NCBI GenBank assembly: GCA_919902965.1
Contig: CAKKSJ010000461.1
Span: 1 to 5,225, forward strand
DNA from: Burkholderiales bacterium
Lineage (GTDB): Bacteria > Pseudomonadota > Gammaproteobacteria > Burkholderiales > SG8-39
Length of the DNA stretch: 5,225 nucleotides
Direction: 5' to 3'
In this document: positions 1-4,934 of the stretch, piece after piece
How positions within the stretch are numbered: position 1 is the first letter of the stretch
Layout: every line of letters begins with the position of its first letter
Program-made: the position numbers and the translations under genes
The notes under the pieces: model-generated
Seen by the model: only the letters and a program-made list of their open reading frames with translations
Database searches by the model: none
Told to the model about the DNA's origin: nothing

Positions 1-1
1 A

Positions 2-55
2 GAGCGTTGGGGCCGCGCCATGCAAACCTGGTCGCAGACGCAGGATAAGGGTTAG
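2..55 (+). CDS. Possible 3' end of an upstream gene
   Basis: An open frame enters from the left edge and stops at TAG 53-55, leaving 17 codons (ERWGRAMQTWSQTQDKG). Thirteen of the 17 third positions are G or C, which fits the coding style of this genome better than the alternative frame ending at TAA 46-48. I do not recognise the peptide. If it is real, it is the C-terminus of a gene in the same direction as, and about 50 bp upstream of, the DsrC-family gene, so the two could be co-transcribed. Two frames stay open across so short a stretch, so this call is weak. Confidence 0.22.
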   Translation, partial: ERWGRAMQTWSQTQDKG

Positions 56-94
56 AGATTCATTTCAGAATTGCCGATATGATTGACAAGCAAC

Positions 95-100
95 GGAGGA
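95..100 (+). promoter_or_regulatory. Ribosome binding site of the DsrC-family gene
   Basis: GGAGGA lies 7 nt before the ATG at 108. It selects this start over the out-of-frame ATG at 124, which has no comparable site. Confidence 0.8.
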
Positions 101-107
101 TCGCAAC

Positions 108-437
108 ATGGGCTATGTGGTGAATGGCGTTGAACTGGAAGTCGATGCGGATGGTTATTTGCTTGCGCCCGATTACAGCGAGGAAGTCGTGCGGGTCATC
201 GCGCAGGCCGAAGGCATCGAGCTTGGCGACGATCACTGGAAGGTCGTGCAATATCTGCGCGATCAGTACAAGGAGCACGGGCAGACGCCGAACTTCCGCA
301 ATATGCTGAAAGACATCGCCGCTATGATGCCGGGCTGCGACAGCAAGGCGCTCTACGACCTGTTTCCGCTCGGACCGGCCAAGCAGGGCGCGCGCGTCGC
401 CGGCCTGACCAAGCCGTTTGGAAAGGCCGGCTACTGA
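108..437 (+). CDS. rspA: DsrC/TusE-family protein lacking both redox cysteines (RspA type)
   Basis: A 109-residue protein, the usual length for the DsrC/TusE/RspA family. Family hallmarks seen are VNGVELEVDADGYL (residues 5-18), GDDHWKVVQYLRDQY (40-54), and the C-terminal block LFPLGPAKQGARVAGLTKP (85-103). True DsrC uses two conserved cysteines in the C-terminal arm as a sulfur-carrying trisulfide or disulfide, and TusE keeps only the penultimate one. Here the first position is Ala95 (KQGARVAG instead of KQ-x-C-R-x-AG) and the last is Lys106 (KPFGKAGY instead of KPTGCV). The only cysteine, Cys77, lies elsewhere. The protein therefore cannot act as a persulfide carrier in the known way. Cysteine-free members are called RspA and are proposed to be regulatory; some DsrC proteins bind DNA through a helix-turn-helix-like fold. 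It converges on the apr group. The family call is firm; the regulatory role is inference. Confidence 0.85.
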   Translation: MGYVVNGVELEVDADGYLLAPDYSEEVVRVIAQAEGIELGDDHWKVVQYLRDQYKEHGQTPNFRNMLKDIAAMMPGCDSKALYDLFPLGPAKQGARVAGLTKPFGKAGY

Positions 438-513
438 AGCGAGCTAGCCCTTCTGGACAAACACCAGGCGCCTCGCCGCCCGGGCACGCAGGCAGGGGAT
501 CCGCGGTTTCGAT

Positions 514-1377
514 TCAATGCCGGGTCTGCGGCGCGGCTTCGCGGAGCTTCAGTGTCGGTTCGGCGAACAGGGCAAAGCGCAGCCAGCGGAAGGCGAAGCG
601 CATAAGCGCTTCGTCGTCCGTGCGCAGTTTCGCGACGAGTGCATCCTCAAGTTCGAAACGCGCAAGAAAGCTGCTGCCAAAGACGAAATCGCGGAATTTG
701 TCGAGGTCGTAACACGCGGTATGGAACAGTTCCATTCGCTTCGCATCGAGCTGGCGGCCGCCGATGAACCAGGGGTGTGAGATCAGTTCGCGATAGCCGG
801 ACTCGATCTCTTCCCTGTCGGTCACGTTCTGGTCGGTCCGCCACTGGGCGACGGTCCATTTGCCTGGTTCGTTGCGGCCCTTGCAGAAGTCGTCCTCGAA
901 CAGAACGTACACGGGCTCGGGCTCGTCACCCGCGCGCGCGGGTGGAAGGCCCATCCCAACGGGATACATCCGGCACGACCACGGGCGATCCTCGTACACG
1001 GTGCACCCCTGGGCGTCGACAAACGGGCATTTCCTGCCGGGCTCTTCTTCCATACGCAGCATCAGGACGGGCAGGTGCAGGTCCTTGGTCACCGGTGTGA
1101 GCGTATGCCGCGCGATAAACTCCCCGGTCGTAATGCCGAGGCGGCGGGAAAGACCCAGGACATCCATCGGCGTGAGCAGAATGTTTACGTCTGCGCAACA
1201 GTCCGTGTAGCAAGGAAGACCCCGGTGACAGCCGAAGCGGAACTCGCCGTCCGGCTCGAGCTTACGCCGGTCGCGTAGCGCCGCGGGCAGGGTATGCGCT
1301 CGCGCCGCGCTAGTCGGCTTCGGCATGCTTTTCGCGGTGGTTTTCCCGCGCTTCACTCCTACGGCTTTCTTTTTCAT
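514..1377 (-). CDS. YkgJ-family cysteine-cluster (putative Zn/Fe-chelating) protein
   Basis: A 287-residue protein of the YkgJ/CxxCxxCC family (Pfam PF03692), whose members are predicted zinc- or iron-binding proteins of unknown function. The first cluster is Cys50-x5-Cys56-x3-Cys60-Cys61, followed by NILLTPMDVLGLSRRLG (65-81), a typical family segment. The second part has KCPFVDAQGC (Cys117, Cys125) and VYEDRPWSCRMYP (Cys135), the conserved GC-x-VY-x2-RP-x2-CR-x-YP signature. Residues 1-40 are an extra basic, low-complexity leader rich in Lys, Arg, Ala and Thr. Residues 190-287 are a charged and aromatic extension without a domain I recognise. There is no signal peptide or membrane segment. 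Its ATG overlaps the stop of the upstream zinc-ribbon gene as ATGA and has only a weak AAGAG site, so translation is probably coupled. Lying after aprBA, it could deliver or guard metal for APS reductase, but this is inference. Confidence 0.8.
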   Translation of the reverse strand: MKKKAVGVKRGKTTAKSMPKPTSAARAHTLPAALRDRRKLEPDGEFRFGCHRGLPCYTDCCADVNILLTPMDVLGLSRRLGITTGEFIARHTLTPVTKDLHLPVLMLRMEEEPGRKCPFVDAQGCTVYEDRPWSCRMYPVGMGLPPARAGDEPEPVYVLFEDDFCKGRNEPGKWTVAQWRTDQNVTDREEIESGYRELISHPWFIGGRQLDAKRMELFHTACYDLDKFRDFVFGSSFLARFELEDALVAKLRTDDEALMRFAFRWLRFALFAEPTLKLREAAPQTRH

Positions 1378-1766
1378 TTGGCGCGACTCTTTGGTTTAAC
1401 GCGGCGGACGTCCTTTTTCTGCGCTTTTTTCTTCACGGGTTTAACAGCTTTTTTGACAGGCTTTTTCGGCGCCTTCTTTTTCGCGGGTACGACATCCGTA
1501 TTGACAATGCGATCCAACAGGGCGGTCTCGGACCATACCGCAATGGGGGAATCCTTGCCGCTCTCCGGGTCCAGGCGATAGCGGTAGGAGACCTTCGCAT
1601 TGTAGTGCGCCAGCATCCAGTCCCAGCCTCTACGGTAATAACTGCAGTCGTTATTGAAGCACGCGAGGTGGTGCTTCTGGTCCCAGCCACCGGCTTCCGG
1701 CAGTTCGAAGGCCTGAAGCTCAGCTTCGCAATGGGGACAGGTATATTTCTTTTGTTTTGTAGGCAT
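1374..1766 (-). CDS. Small zinc-ribbon protein (Ogr/Delta-like spacing) with lysine-rich tail
   Basis: A 130-residue protein. Residues 8-50 look like a four-cysteine zinc ribbon: Cys10-x2-Cys13, then Cys36-x4-Cys41, a spacing that recalls Ogr/Delta-type zinc fingers of phage activators. The middle (42-94) is rich in Tyr and Trp (YYRRGWDWMLAHYNAKVSY) and may form a small fold. Residues 95-130 are almost all Lys, Arg, Pro, Val and Ala (for example KKKAPKKPVKKAVKP), like histone-H1-like tails, and suggest nucleic-acid or acidic-protein binding. I chose the ATG at 1766, not one further upstream, because a GGGGAG ribosome site (1772-1777) precedes it and the extension would run through the GC hairpin and into the end of aprA. 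It lies about 100 bp after aprA and shares ATGA with the YkgJ gene. Its function is unknown; a DNA-binding regulator or an APS reductase accessory are both possible. Confidence 0.72.
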   Translation of the reverse strand: MPTKQKKYTCPHCEAELQAFELPEAGGWDQKHHLACFNNDCSYYRRGWDWMLAHYNAKVSYRYRLDPESGKDSPIAVWSETALLDRIVNTDVVPAKKKAPKKPVKKAVKPVKKKAQKKDVRRVKPKSRAK

Positions 1767-1791
1767 CACTCTCCCCTGTAAAGACAACGGA

Positions 1792-1821
1792 GCCCCGGGC
1801 GCCTGCCAGCGCGCCCGGGGC
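1792..1821 (-). terminator. Strong GC-rich hairpin between aprA and the zinc-ribbon gene
   Basis: GCCCCGGGCGC (1792-1802) and GCGCCCGGGGC (1811-1821) form a perfect 11-bp inverted repeat with an 8-nt loop, about 46 bp after the aprA stop. On the transcribed (minus) strand it is followed by TCCGTTGTCTTTA, which is only moderately T-rich. It therefore does not look like a fully efficient intrinsic terminator. It may act as a partial terminator or as a 3' mRNA-stabilising stem that keeps aprBA message high and the downstream genes low. Confidence 0.6.
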
Positions 1822-1822
1822 C

Positions 1823-1870
1823 CCCGATCAGACAAAACTCGTTCGATCGACGATATAGACCACCCGATCA
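1823..1870. repeat. Short direct repeat flanking the aprA stop
   Basis: CCCGATCA occurs at 1823-1830 and again at 1863-1870, exactly 40 bp apart; the second copy contains the aprA stop codon. A TCGATCGA palindrome (1842-1849) lies between them. An eight-base repeat can arise by chance, so no function is assigned. Confidence 0.25.
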
Positions 1871-3751
1871 CGCAAACAGGTACTTGACCGGAACCTTCTT
1901 CATGGTCCACTCCTCCGACTTGGGTTCCATCACGCAGTTCACGAAGGCCCGCCATTTTTCGTCCATCATAGGCTTGTCGGAACGGAAGTAATAGCCCGGC
2001 CAGCGGGTCTCCTCACGGAAGAGAATGGAACGCACGTGCGCCTCGGCTTGGTACATGCGGTGATAGTTTTCCCAGCAGCGCATGAGATCGTGCAGGTCCT
2101 CGGCGCCGAGGGACGCTGCATCCTCCTTGAGCACCTTCAGCAGCTCGAGCCCACGCTGCAGCAGCGGACCCGAGGTGGTGAACTGCGCGGTCACGCCGCC
2201 GGCATACTCGTCCATCAGCTTCTGCAGGCGCATGCGGAACTGGTTGGGCAGGATGTAGGCGGGGTTGACGTCCGGCTGGGTCGACAACTTCTGGCTGTCC
2301 TCGTAGAGCTTGAGCGGCTTGATGACCATTTCCTTGAGCTCAGTGATGGCCGCGTCGCTGATGTTGGCCAGGCCGGGTTTCTCATTGACGACGTAGCGGA
2401 TCGCGCTCTTGGCCGCGATGCGGCCCTCGGCGTGGGACCCCGAGGAGAACTTGTGCGAACTCGCGCCCGACGCATCGCCGGCGCAGAACAGACCCTTGAC
2501 CGTCGACATTTGCTCGTAGCCCCAGAAGTATTCCGGTGGAGCCAGGTCTTTGGGGCCGCTCACCCAGGCGCCGGAGGCGCCGGAGTGCGAGCCGATGAAA
2601 TACGGCTCGGCGGCTGCGATCTCGGAGGGCTTCTCCTCGGGCTGAGTGTTGGTGGCGGCCCAGAGGTGGGCCTGGGAGATGGTCATGTCGAGGAAGTCCT
2701 CCCACGCCTCGGACTCGAGTTCCTTCATTTTCTTCGCGTAGGCCTTCTTGTCGTCCTTGTACTCGTCCGAGATCTTGGCCAGAGCCTCCTCGGTGCGCAT
2801 GTAGATCGGGCCCTTGCCCTCCATTACGTCGAGCATGCCGAGGTAGTTGCGCAGGTTCGCCGGTACGGGTTTTACCTTGCCGTACGGAGCCCATTTCTCC
2901 AGCTCGCCCTTGCGCGTTTCCATGTAGTTCTCGCCCAGCGCGTTGGTCGCGCGCGACTTGAACAGCAGGAACCACGCGCCGACCGGGCCGTAAGCGTCCT
3001 TGAACCTCACCGGGATGAAGCGCACTTCCTGGCAGGTCATCTCTGCGCCTGCTTTGAGCGTGAAGTAGGCGCTTGCGCCCGAATTGAACGGCGGATACCA
3101 GGCGCGGCCGGCGCCCTCGCCCGAGGAACGCGGTTTGAACACCCCGACGGCGCCACCCATGGCCACCACCACCGCCTGGGCGCGGAACACGTAGAACTTG
3201 TTCTCGCGCACACTGAAGCCTACGGCGCCGACGCAGCGGCCGCCCTCGACCAGCGGGTGGGTGATGAAAATGCGCTCGAAGTATTGGTGGCCACCCGCAG
3301 CAAGAGCATTCTTGGCGGCCTCGGCGACGATGATTTTGTACGATTCGCCGTTGATCATGAGCTGCCAGCGGCCTTCATGCACGTAGGCGCCTTTCTCGTC
3401 TTTCCAGATCGGCAGGCCCCATTTTTCGAAAAGGTGCACGCTGGAGTCTACATGGCGGGCGATGCTCGCGACGAGGTCCTCGCGGGTGATGCCCATCAGG
3501 TCGTTGCGCACGTAATCGCAGTAGTCCTTTATGGTGTTCTGGCCGTCTTTCAGGCCGACATACTGGTTGATCGCCGAAAGTCCCATGGCAACCGCGCCCG
3601 AGCGGTCCATTCCCGCCTTGTCGACCACGGTGACCTTCAGGTTGTTCTTTGTAGCCCAGTGCGCGGCCTCGACGGCAGCGCCGGTCGCGGCCATGCCGCC
3701 ACCCAGGATCAGAAGATCGGTATTGACAGTTACTGTTTCAAAGTTTTGCAT
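1868..3751 (-). CDS. aprA: Adenylylsulfate reductase alpha subunit (dissimilatory)
   Basis: A 627-residue flavoprotein subunit, normal length for AprA. In sulfur oxidisers AprBA turns sulfite and AMP into APS in the cytoplasm; in sulfate reducers it runs in reverse. FAD-binding features of the fumarate-reductase/succinate-dehydrogenase flavoprotein superfamily are visible: the dinucleotide motif LILGGGMAATGAA (14-26), VVVAMGGAVGVF (194-205), and the second FAD block GLFCAGDASGASSHKFSSGS (420-439). The AprA-specific segment VRFKDAYGPVGAWFLLFK (248-265) and IGSHSGASGAW (386-396) are present. Asn62 in GLSAINQY and His389 probably correspond to the active-site Asn74 and His398 of the Archaeoglobus enzyme. 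The start is the ATG 14 bp after the aprB stop, behind AAGGAG; an upstream in-frame ATG would lie inside aprB. No truncation or frameshift is seen. The sequence recalls AprA of Thiobacillus-like sulfur oxidisers, from memory only. Confidence 0.97.
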   Translation of the reverse strand: MQNFETVTVNTDLLILGGGMAATGAAVEAAHWATKNNLKVTVVDKAGMDRSGAVAMGLSAINQYVGLKDGQNTIKDYCDYVRNDLMGITREDLVASIARHVDSSVHLFEKWGLPIWKDEKGAYVHEGRWQLMINGESYKIIVAEAAKNALAAGGHQYFERIFITHPLVEGGRCVGAVGFSVRENKFYVFRAQAVVVAMGGAVGVFKPRSSGEGAGRAWYPPFNSGASAYFTLKAGAEMTCQEVRFIPVRFKDAYGPVGAWFLLFKSRATNALGENYMETRKGELEKWAPYGKVKPVPANLRNYLGMLDVMEGKGPIYMRTEEALAKISDEYKDDKKAYAKKMKELESEAWEDFLDMTISQAHLWAATNTQPEEKPSEIAAAEPYFIGSHSGASGAWVSGPKDLAPPEYFWGYEQMSTVKGLFCAGDASGASSHKFSSGSHAEGRIAAKSAIRYVVNEKPGLANISDAAITELKEMVIKPLKLYEDSQKLSTQPDVNPAYILPNQFRMRLQKLMDEYAGGVTAQFTTSGPLLQRGLELLKVLKEDAASLGAEDLHDLMRCWENYHRMYQAEAHVRSILFREETRWPGYYFRSDKPMMDEKWRAFVNCVMEPKSEEWTMKKVPVKYLFA

Positions 3752-3759
3752 GGTGTTGT

Positions 3760-3766
3760 CTCCTTT
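3760..3766 (-). promoter_or_regulatory. Ribosome binding site of aprA
   Basis: AAAGGAG on the minus strand lies 8 nt before the aprA ATG; its first base is the last base of the aprB stop codon. Its closeness to the aprB end supports balanced, coupled translation of the two subunits. Confidence 0.8.
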
Positions 3767-4221
3767 TACTGCATCCAAGTCTTGGCGCCGGGGGCGGCAA
3801 TTTTCTCTAAACCGGCGGAGGCGGGTTCGGTAAACAAGCTGAAGTCGTCGAGACTGGCCCCGGTGTCCCATCCACCCGAGGGCACCGCCTGGCCTTCTGC
3901 CGTGGTACGGATCGGGAACTTGAAGCGCTTGATCGAACCATTGCGGAATTTGACCGTCCACATGATGCTTTCGGAGGAGCGCATCGGTATCACCTGTGCA
4001 CCGAGTGGGATAAAATCGGCGTAGCCGCGGATGTCAATCGCCTGCGATGGGCATATTTTCACGCAGCATTGGCACTCCCAGCACTGATCCGGTTCCTGGT
4101 TGTGGGCTTTCATGGCGCTTTTGTCGAGCACCATAAGGTTGTTCGGGCAGATGTACATGCACGCGGTTTTATCCGCACCCTTGCATCCGTCGCATTTTTC
4201 AGGGTTCACAAAACTAGGCAT
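3766..4221 (-). CDS. aprB: Adenylylsulfate reductase beta subunit, two [4Fe-4S] clusters
   Basis: A 151-residue iron-sulfur subunit, the usual AprB length. It carries two [4Fe-4S] clusters that pass electrons between the AprA flavin and the membrane or quinone side. The cluster ligands are Cys10, Cys13, Cys21, Cys25 (KCDGCKGADKTACMYICP) and Cys47, Cys50, Cys53, Cys57 (QCWECQCCVKICP), the ferredoxin-like arrangement with the longer first loop typical of AprB. Trp48 sits where the Archaeoglobus enzyme has the tryptophan proposed to link FAD and cluster I. Residues 65-151 form the extended C-terminal part (GYADFIPLG, IMWTVKFRNG, FKFPIRTT) that wraps around AprA. The start is supported by AAAGGAG 6 nt upstream. 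It is the first gene of the minus-strand group, 14 bp ahead of aprA, and divergent from sat. Confidence 0.97.
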   Translation of the reverse strand: MPSFVNPEKCDGCKGADKTACMYICPNNLMVLDKSAMKAHNQEPDQCWECQCCVKICPSQAIDIRGYADFIPLGAQVIPMRSSESIMWTVKFRNGSIKRFKFPIRTTAEGQAVPSGGWDTGASLDDFSLFTEPASAGLEKIAAPGAKTWMQ

Positions 4222-4227
4222 AGTTAT

Positions 4228-4234
4228 CTCCTTT
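4228..4234 (-). promoter_or_regulatory. Ribosome binding site of aprB
   Basis: AAAGGAG on the minus strand, 6 nt before the aprB ATG, is a near-ideal Shine-Dalgarno match and fixes the start. Confidence 0.8.
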
Positions 4235-4312
4235 CTGTCCCTCAGGCGTTACTACGGGTTAAGAATCTACTTACGGCAAATCGTGCGTGATATGACTCGG
4301 GCGACATCGCTG

Positions 4313-4334
4313 ACAGGTGTTTCCTGAAACAGGT
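4313..4334. promoter_or_regulatory. Palindrome nested in ACAGGT direct repeats upstream of aprB
   Basis: TGTTTC-CT-GAAACA (4318-4331) is a perfect 6-bp inverted repeat. It is overlapped at each end by ACAGGT (4313-4318 and 4329-4334), a direct repeat with 16-bp spacing. It lies about 97-113 bp before the aprB start, a sensible place for an operator or activator site. I cannot assign it to a known regulator, and chance is possible. Confidence 0.35.
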
Positions 4335-4520
4335 TCTAAACGGCAGGCGCCCGCTTTGTTCGGCGTGCGTCCTGACCTTCCTGGAGCGATGGCTCAAGTA
4401 CTTCGTCCTCAGCATGGGTGCGCAATGCGCGCTCAATCTACGGCGACCCCATTTTCAGTGATGCGAGAAGCGGGTCCTTGGAACTCCAGGCAAGTTTAAT
4501 CATCGAAAACCGGCGACGTT

Positions 4521-4534
4521 ATGATTATTGTCAA
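4521..4534 (-). promoter_or_regulatory. Degenerate FNR/DNR-like site, apr side
   Basis: On the minus strand this reads TTGAC-AATA-ATCAT, matching 8 of 10 fixed positions of the FNR-family consensus TTGAT-N4-ATCAA. If used as a class II activator site for aprB, the -10 element would fall at 4493-4498, where the minus strand reads TAAACT (4 of 6 to TATAAT). This gives a 5' leader of roughly 265 nt. The call is speculative and rests partly on the better site toward sat. Confidence 0.3.
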
Positions 4535-4618
4535 AGCCGCGACGCTTTGCGTCTTTTCGCTGCGGTCGGCATAGAGGGCGCGGTCGCCGGGGATGGCCCA
4601 GTGGTTTCCGTTTTTTGG

Positions 4619-4645
4619 ATCAATTCAATCAACTTGCGTGATCAA
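4619..4645 (-). repeat. Three TTGAT direct repeats
   Basis: The minus strand has TTGAT at 4645-4641, 4632-4628 and 4623-4619, starting 13 and 9 bases apart. Each equals an FNR-type half-site, but all have the same orientation, so they do not make a standard dimer site. They may be accessory half-sites or simply an AT-rich island. Confidence 0.25.
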
Positions 4646-4745
4646 TCATCGGCCGAATCGAAGAAGCGGCGGTCGCATCACGGCCAGGCGCTGAGGCAAC
4701 TAATTGAAACACCTCGCAGCTCTGCCTGTGACGAGTCGGATTCTC

Positions 4746-4759
4746 TTGATAATCATCAA
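4746..4759 (+). promoter_or_regulatory. Perfect FNR-family box upstream of sat
   Basis: TTGAT-AATC-ATCAA matches all 10 fixed positions of the FNR/ANR consensus (TTGAT-N4-ATCAA). The centre is at 4752.5, about 182 bp before the sat start. FNR-family regulators sense oxygen (FNR, ANR) or nitric oxide (DNR, NNR) and activate most often from a site centred 41.5 bp before the transcription start, which here predicts a start near 4794. Which family member binds cannot be told from the box. Confidence 0.65.
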
Positions 4760-4781
4760 AATCTATGCATCCATTGGAGGT

Positions 4782-4787
4782 TATTGT
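4782..4787 (+). promoter_or_regulatory. Predicted -10 element of an FNR-activated sat promoter
   Basis: TATTGT matches TATAAT at 4 of 6 positions and occupies exactly the position expected for the -10 element of a class II promoter whose activator is centred at 4752.5. Mirroring the geometry onto the minus strand gives AGAGCT at 4718-4723, a poor -10, so the promoter most likely reads toward sat, with a leader of about 140 nt. Confidence 0.45.
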
Positions 4788-4849
4788 TCGACATCACCGT
4801 ACTCTCAACCAATACTGTCATTCAGGAAAGTGCAGGACAGGGTAAAGCG

Positions 4850-4875
4850 CGCGCACCGGCGCAGACCGGTGTGCG
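4850..4875 (+). promoter_or_regulatory. Stem-loop in the sat leader
   Basis: CGCGCACCGG (4850-4859) and CCGGTGTGCG (4866-4875) can form a 10-bp RNA stem with one G-U pair and the 6-nt loop CGCAGA. It ends 59 nt before the sat start and leaves the ribosome site free. No T-run follows, so it is not a terminator. It may protect the 5' end or take part in leader control; it does not match a riboswitch I know. Confidence 0.4.
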
Positions 4876-4921
4876 TCTCAAATCGCAGGTGACGGATCCG
4901 GCAAGGAATTCAACTCGAAAC

Positions 4922-4927
4922 AGGAGG
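4922..4927 (+). promoter_or_regulatory. Ribosome binding site of sat
   Basis: AGGAGG lies 7 nt before the ATG at 4935. This ideal site identifies sat as the true gene here rather than an overlapping frame that starts near 4418. Confidence 0.85.
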
Positions 4928-4934
4928 CATCAAA

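Larger units (their letters stand above)
4222..4934. other. Long divergent noncoding region between aprB and sat
   Basis: This 713-bp stretch has no open frame with both a convincing ribosome site and recognisable protein. I see no tRNA- or rRNA-like segment, CRISPR repeat or insertion sequence. It must hold the promoters of both aprBA and sat. Base composition is patchier than in the genes, with AT-rich islands around 4490-4535, 4610-4650 and 4735-4790. Candidate regulatory sites inside it are listed separately. Its length is unusual for a divergent promoter region and leaves room for a small RNA or a decayed gene, neither of which I can demonstrate. Confidence 0.7.

Noticed and set aside
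78..83. TATGAT resembling a -10 element before the DsrC-family gene
   Set aside because: Five of six bases match, but no acceptable -35 hexamer lies 16-18 bp upstream and the start codon is only 24 bp away; it is too weak to call a promoter.
438..513. Possible bidirectional terminator between the two convergent genes
   Set aside because: There are short palindromes (AGGCGCCT, GCCCGGGC), but no stem longer than about 4 bp per arm and no T-run on either strand.
1767..1955. N-terminal extension of the zinc-ribbon protein
   Set aside because: It would run over the end of aprA and through the GC hairpin; the ATG at 1766 is preceded by GGGGAG.
3752..3961. N-terminal extension of aprA to an upstream in-frame ATG
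   Set aside because: It would lie entirely inside aprB and lacks AprA similarity; the ATG at 3751 has an ideal ribosome site and gives the normal family length.
2036..4024. Plus-strand open frame of 662 codons opposite aprA and aprB
   Set aside because: It is antisense to two clearly recognised genes. Its composition (rich in Val, Leu, Arg, His and Gly with no motif) is what a GC-rich gene produces on its complementary strand.
4541..4557. Small hairpin GACGC-TTT-GCGTC followed by TTTT, terminator-like
   Set aside because: The stem is only 5 bp with a 3-nt loop, and no gene ends upstream of it in that direction.
4562..4675. GCGGTCG occurring three times (4562, 4580, 4669)
   Set aside because: Irregular spacing and a short GC-rich word; expected by chance in this composition.
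4704..4892. 62-codon frame starting with TTG and containing a short hydrophobic run (LLIIIKIYASIGG)
   Set aside because: Only a weak ribosome site and a rare start codon; it runs through the FNR box, the predicted promoter and the leader hairpin; the rest is arginine-rich with no family likeness.
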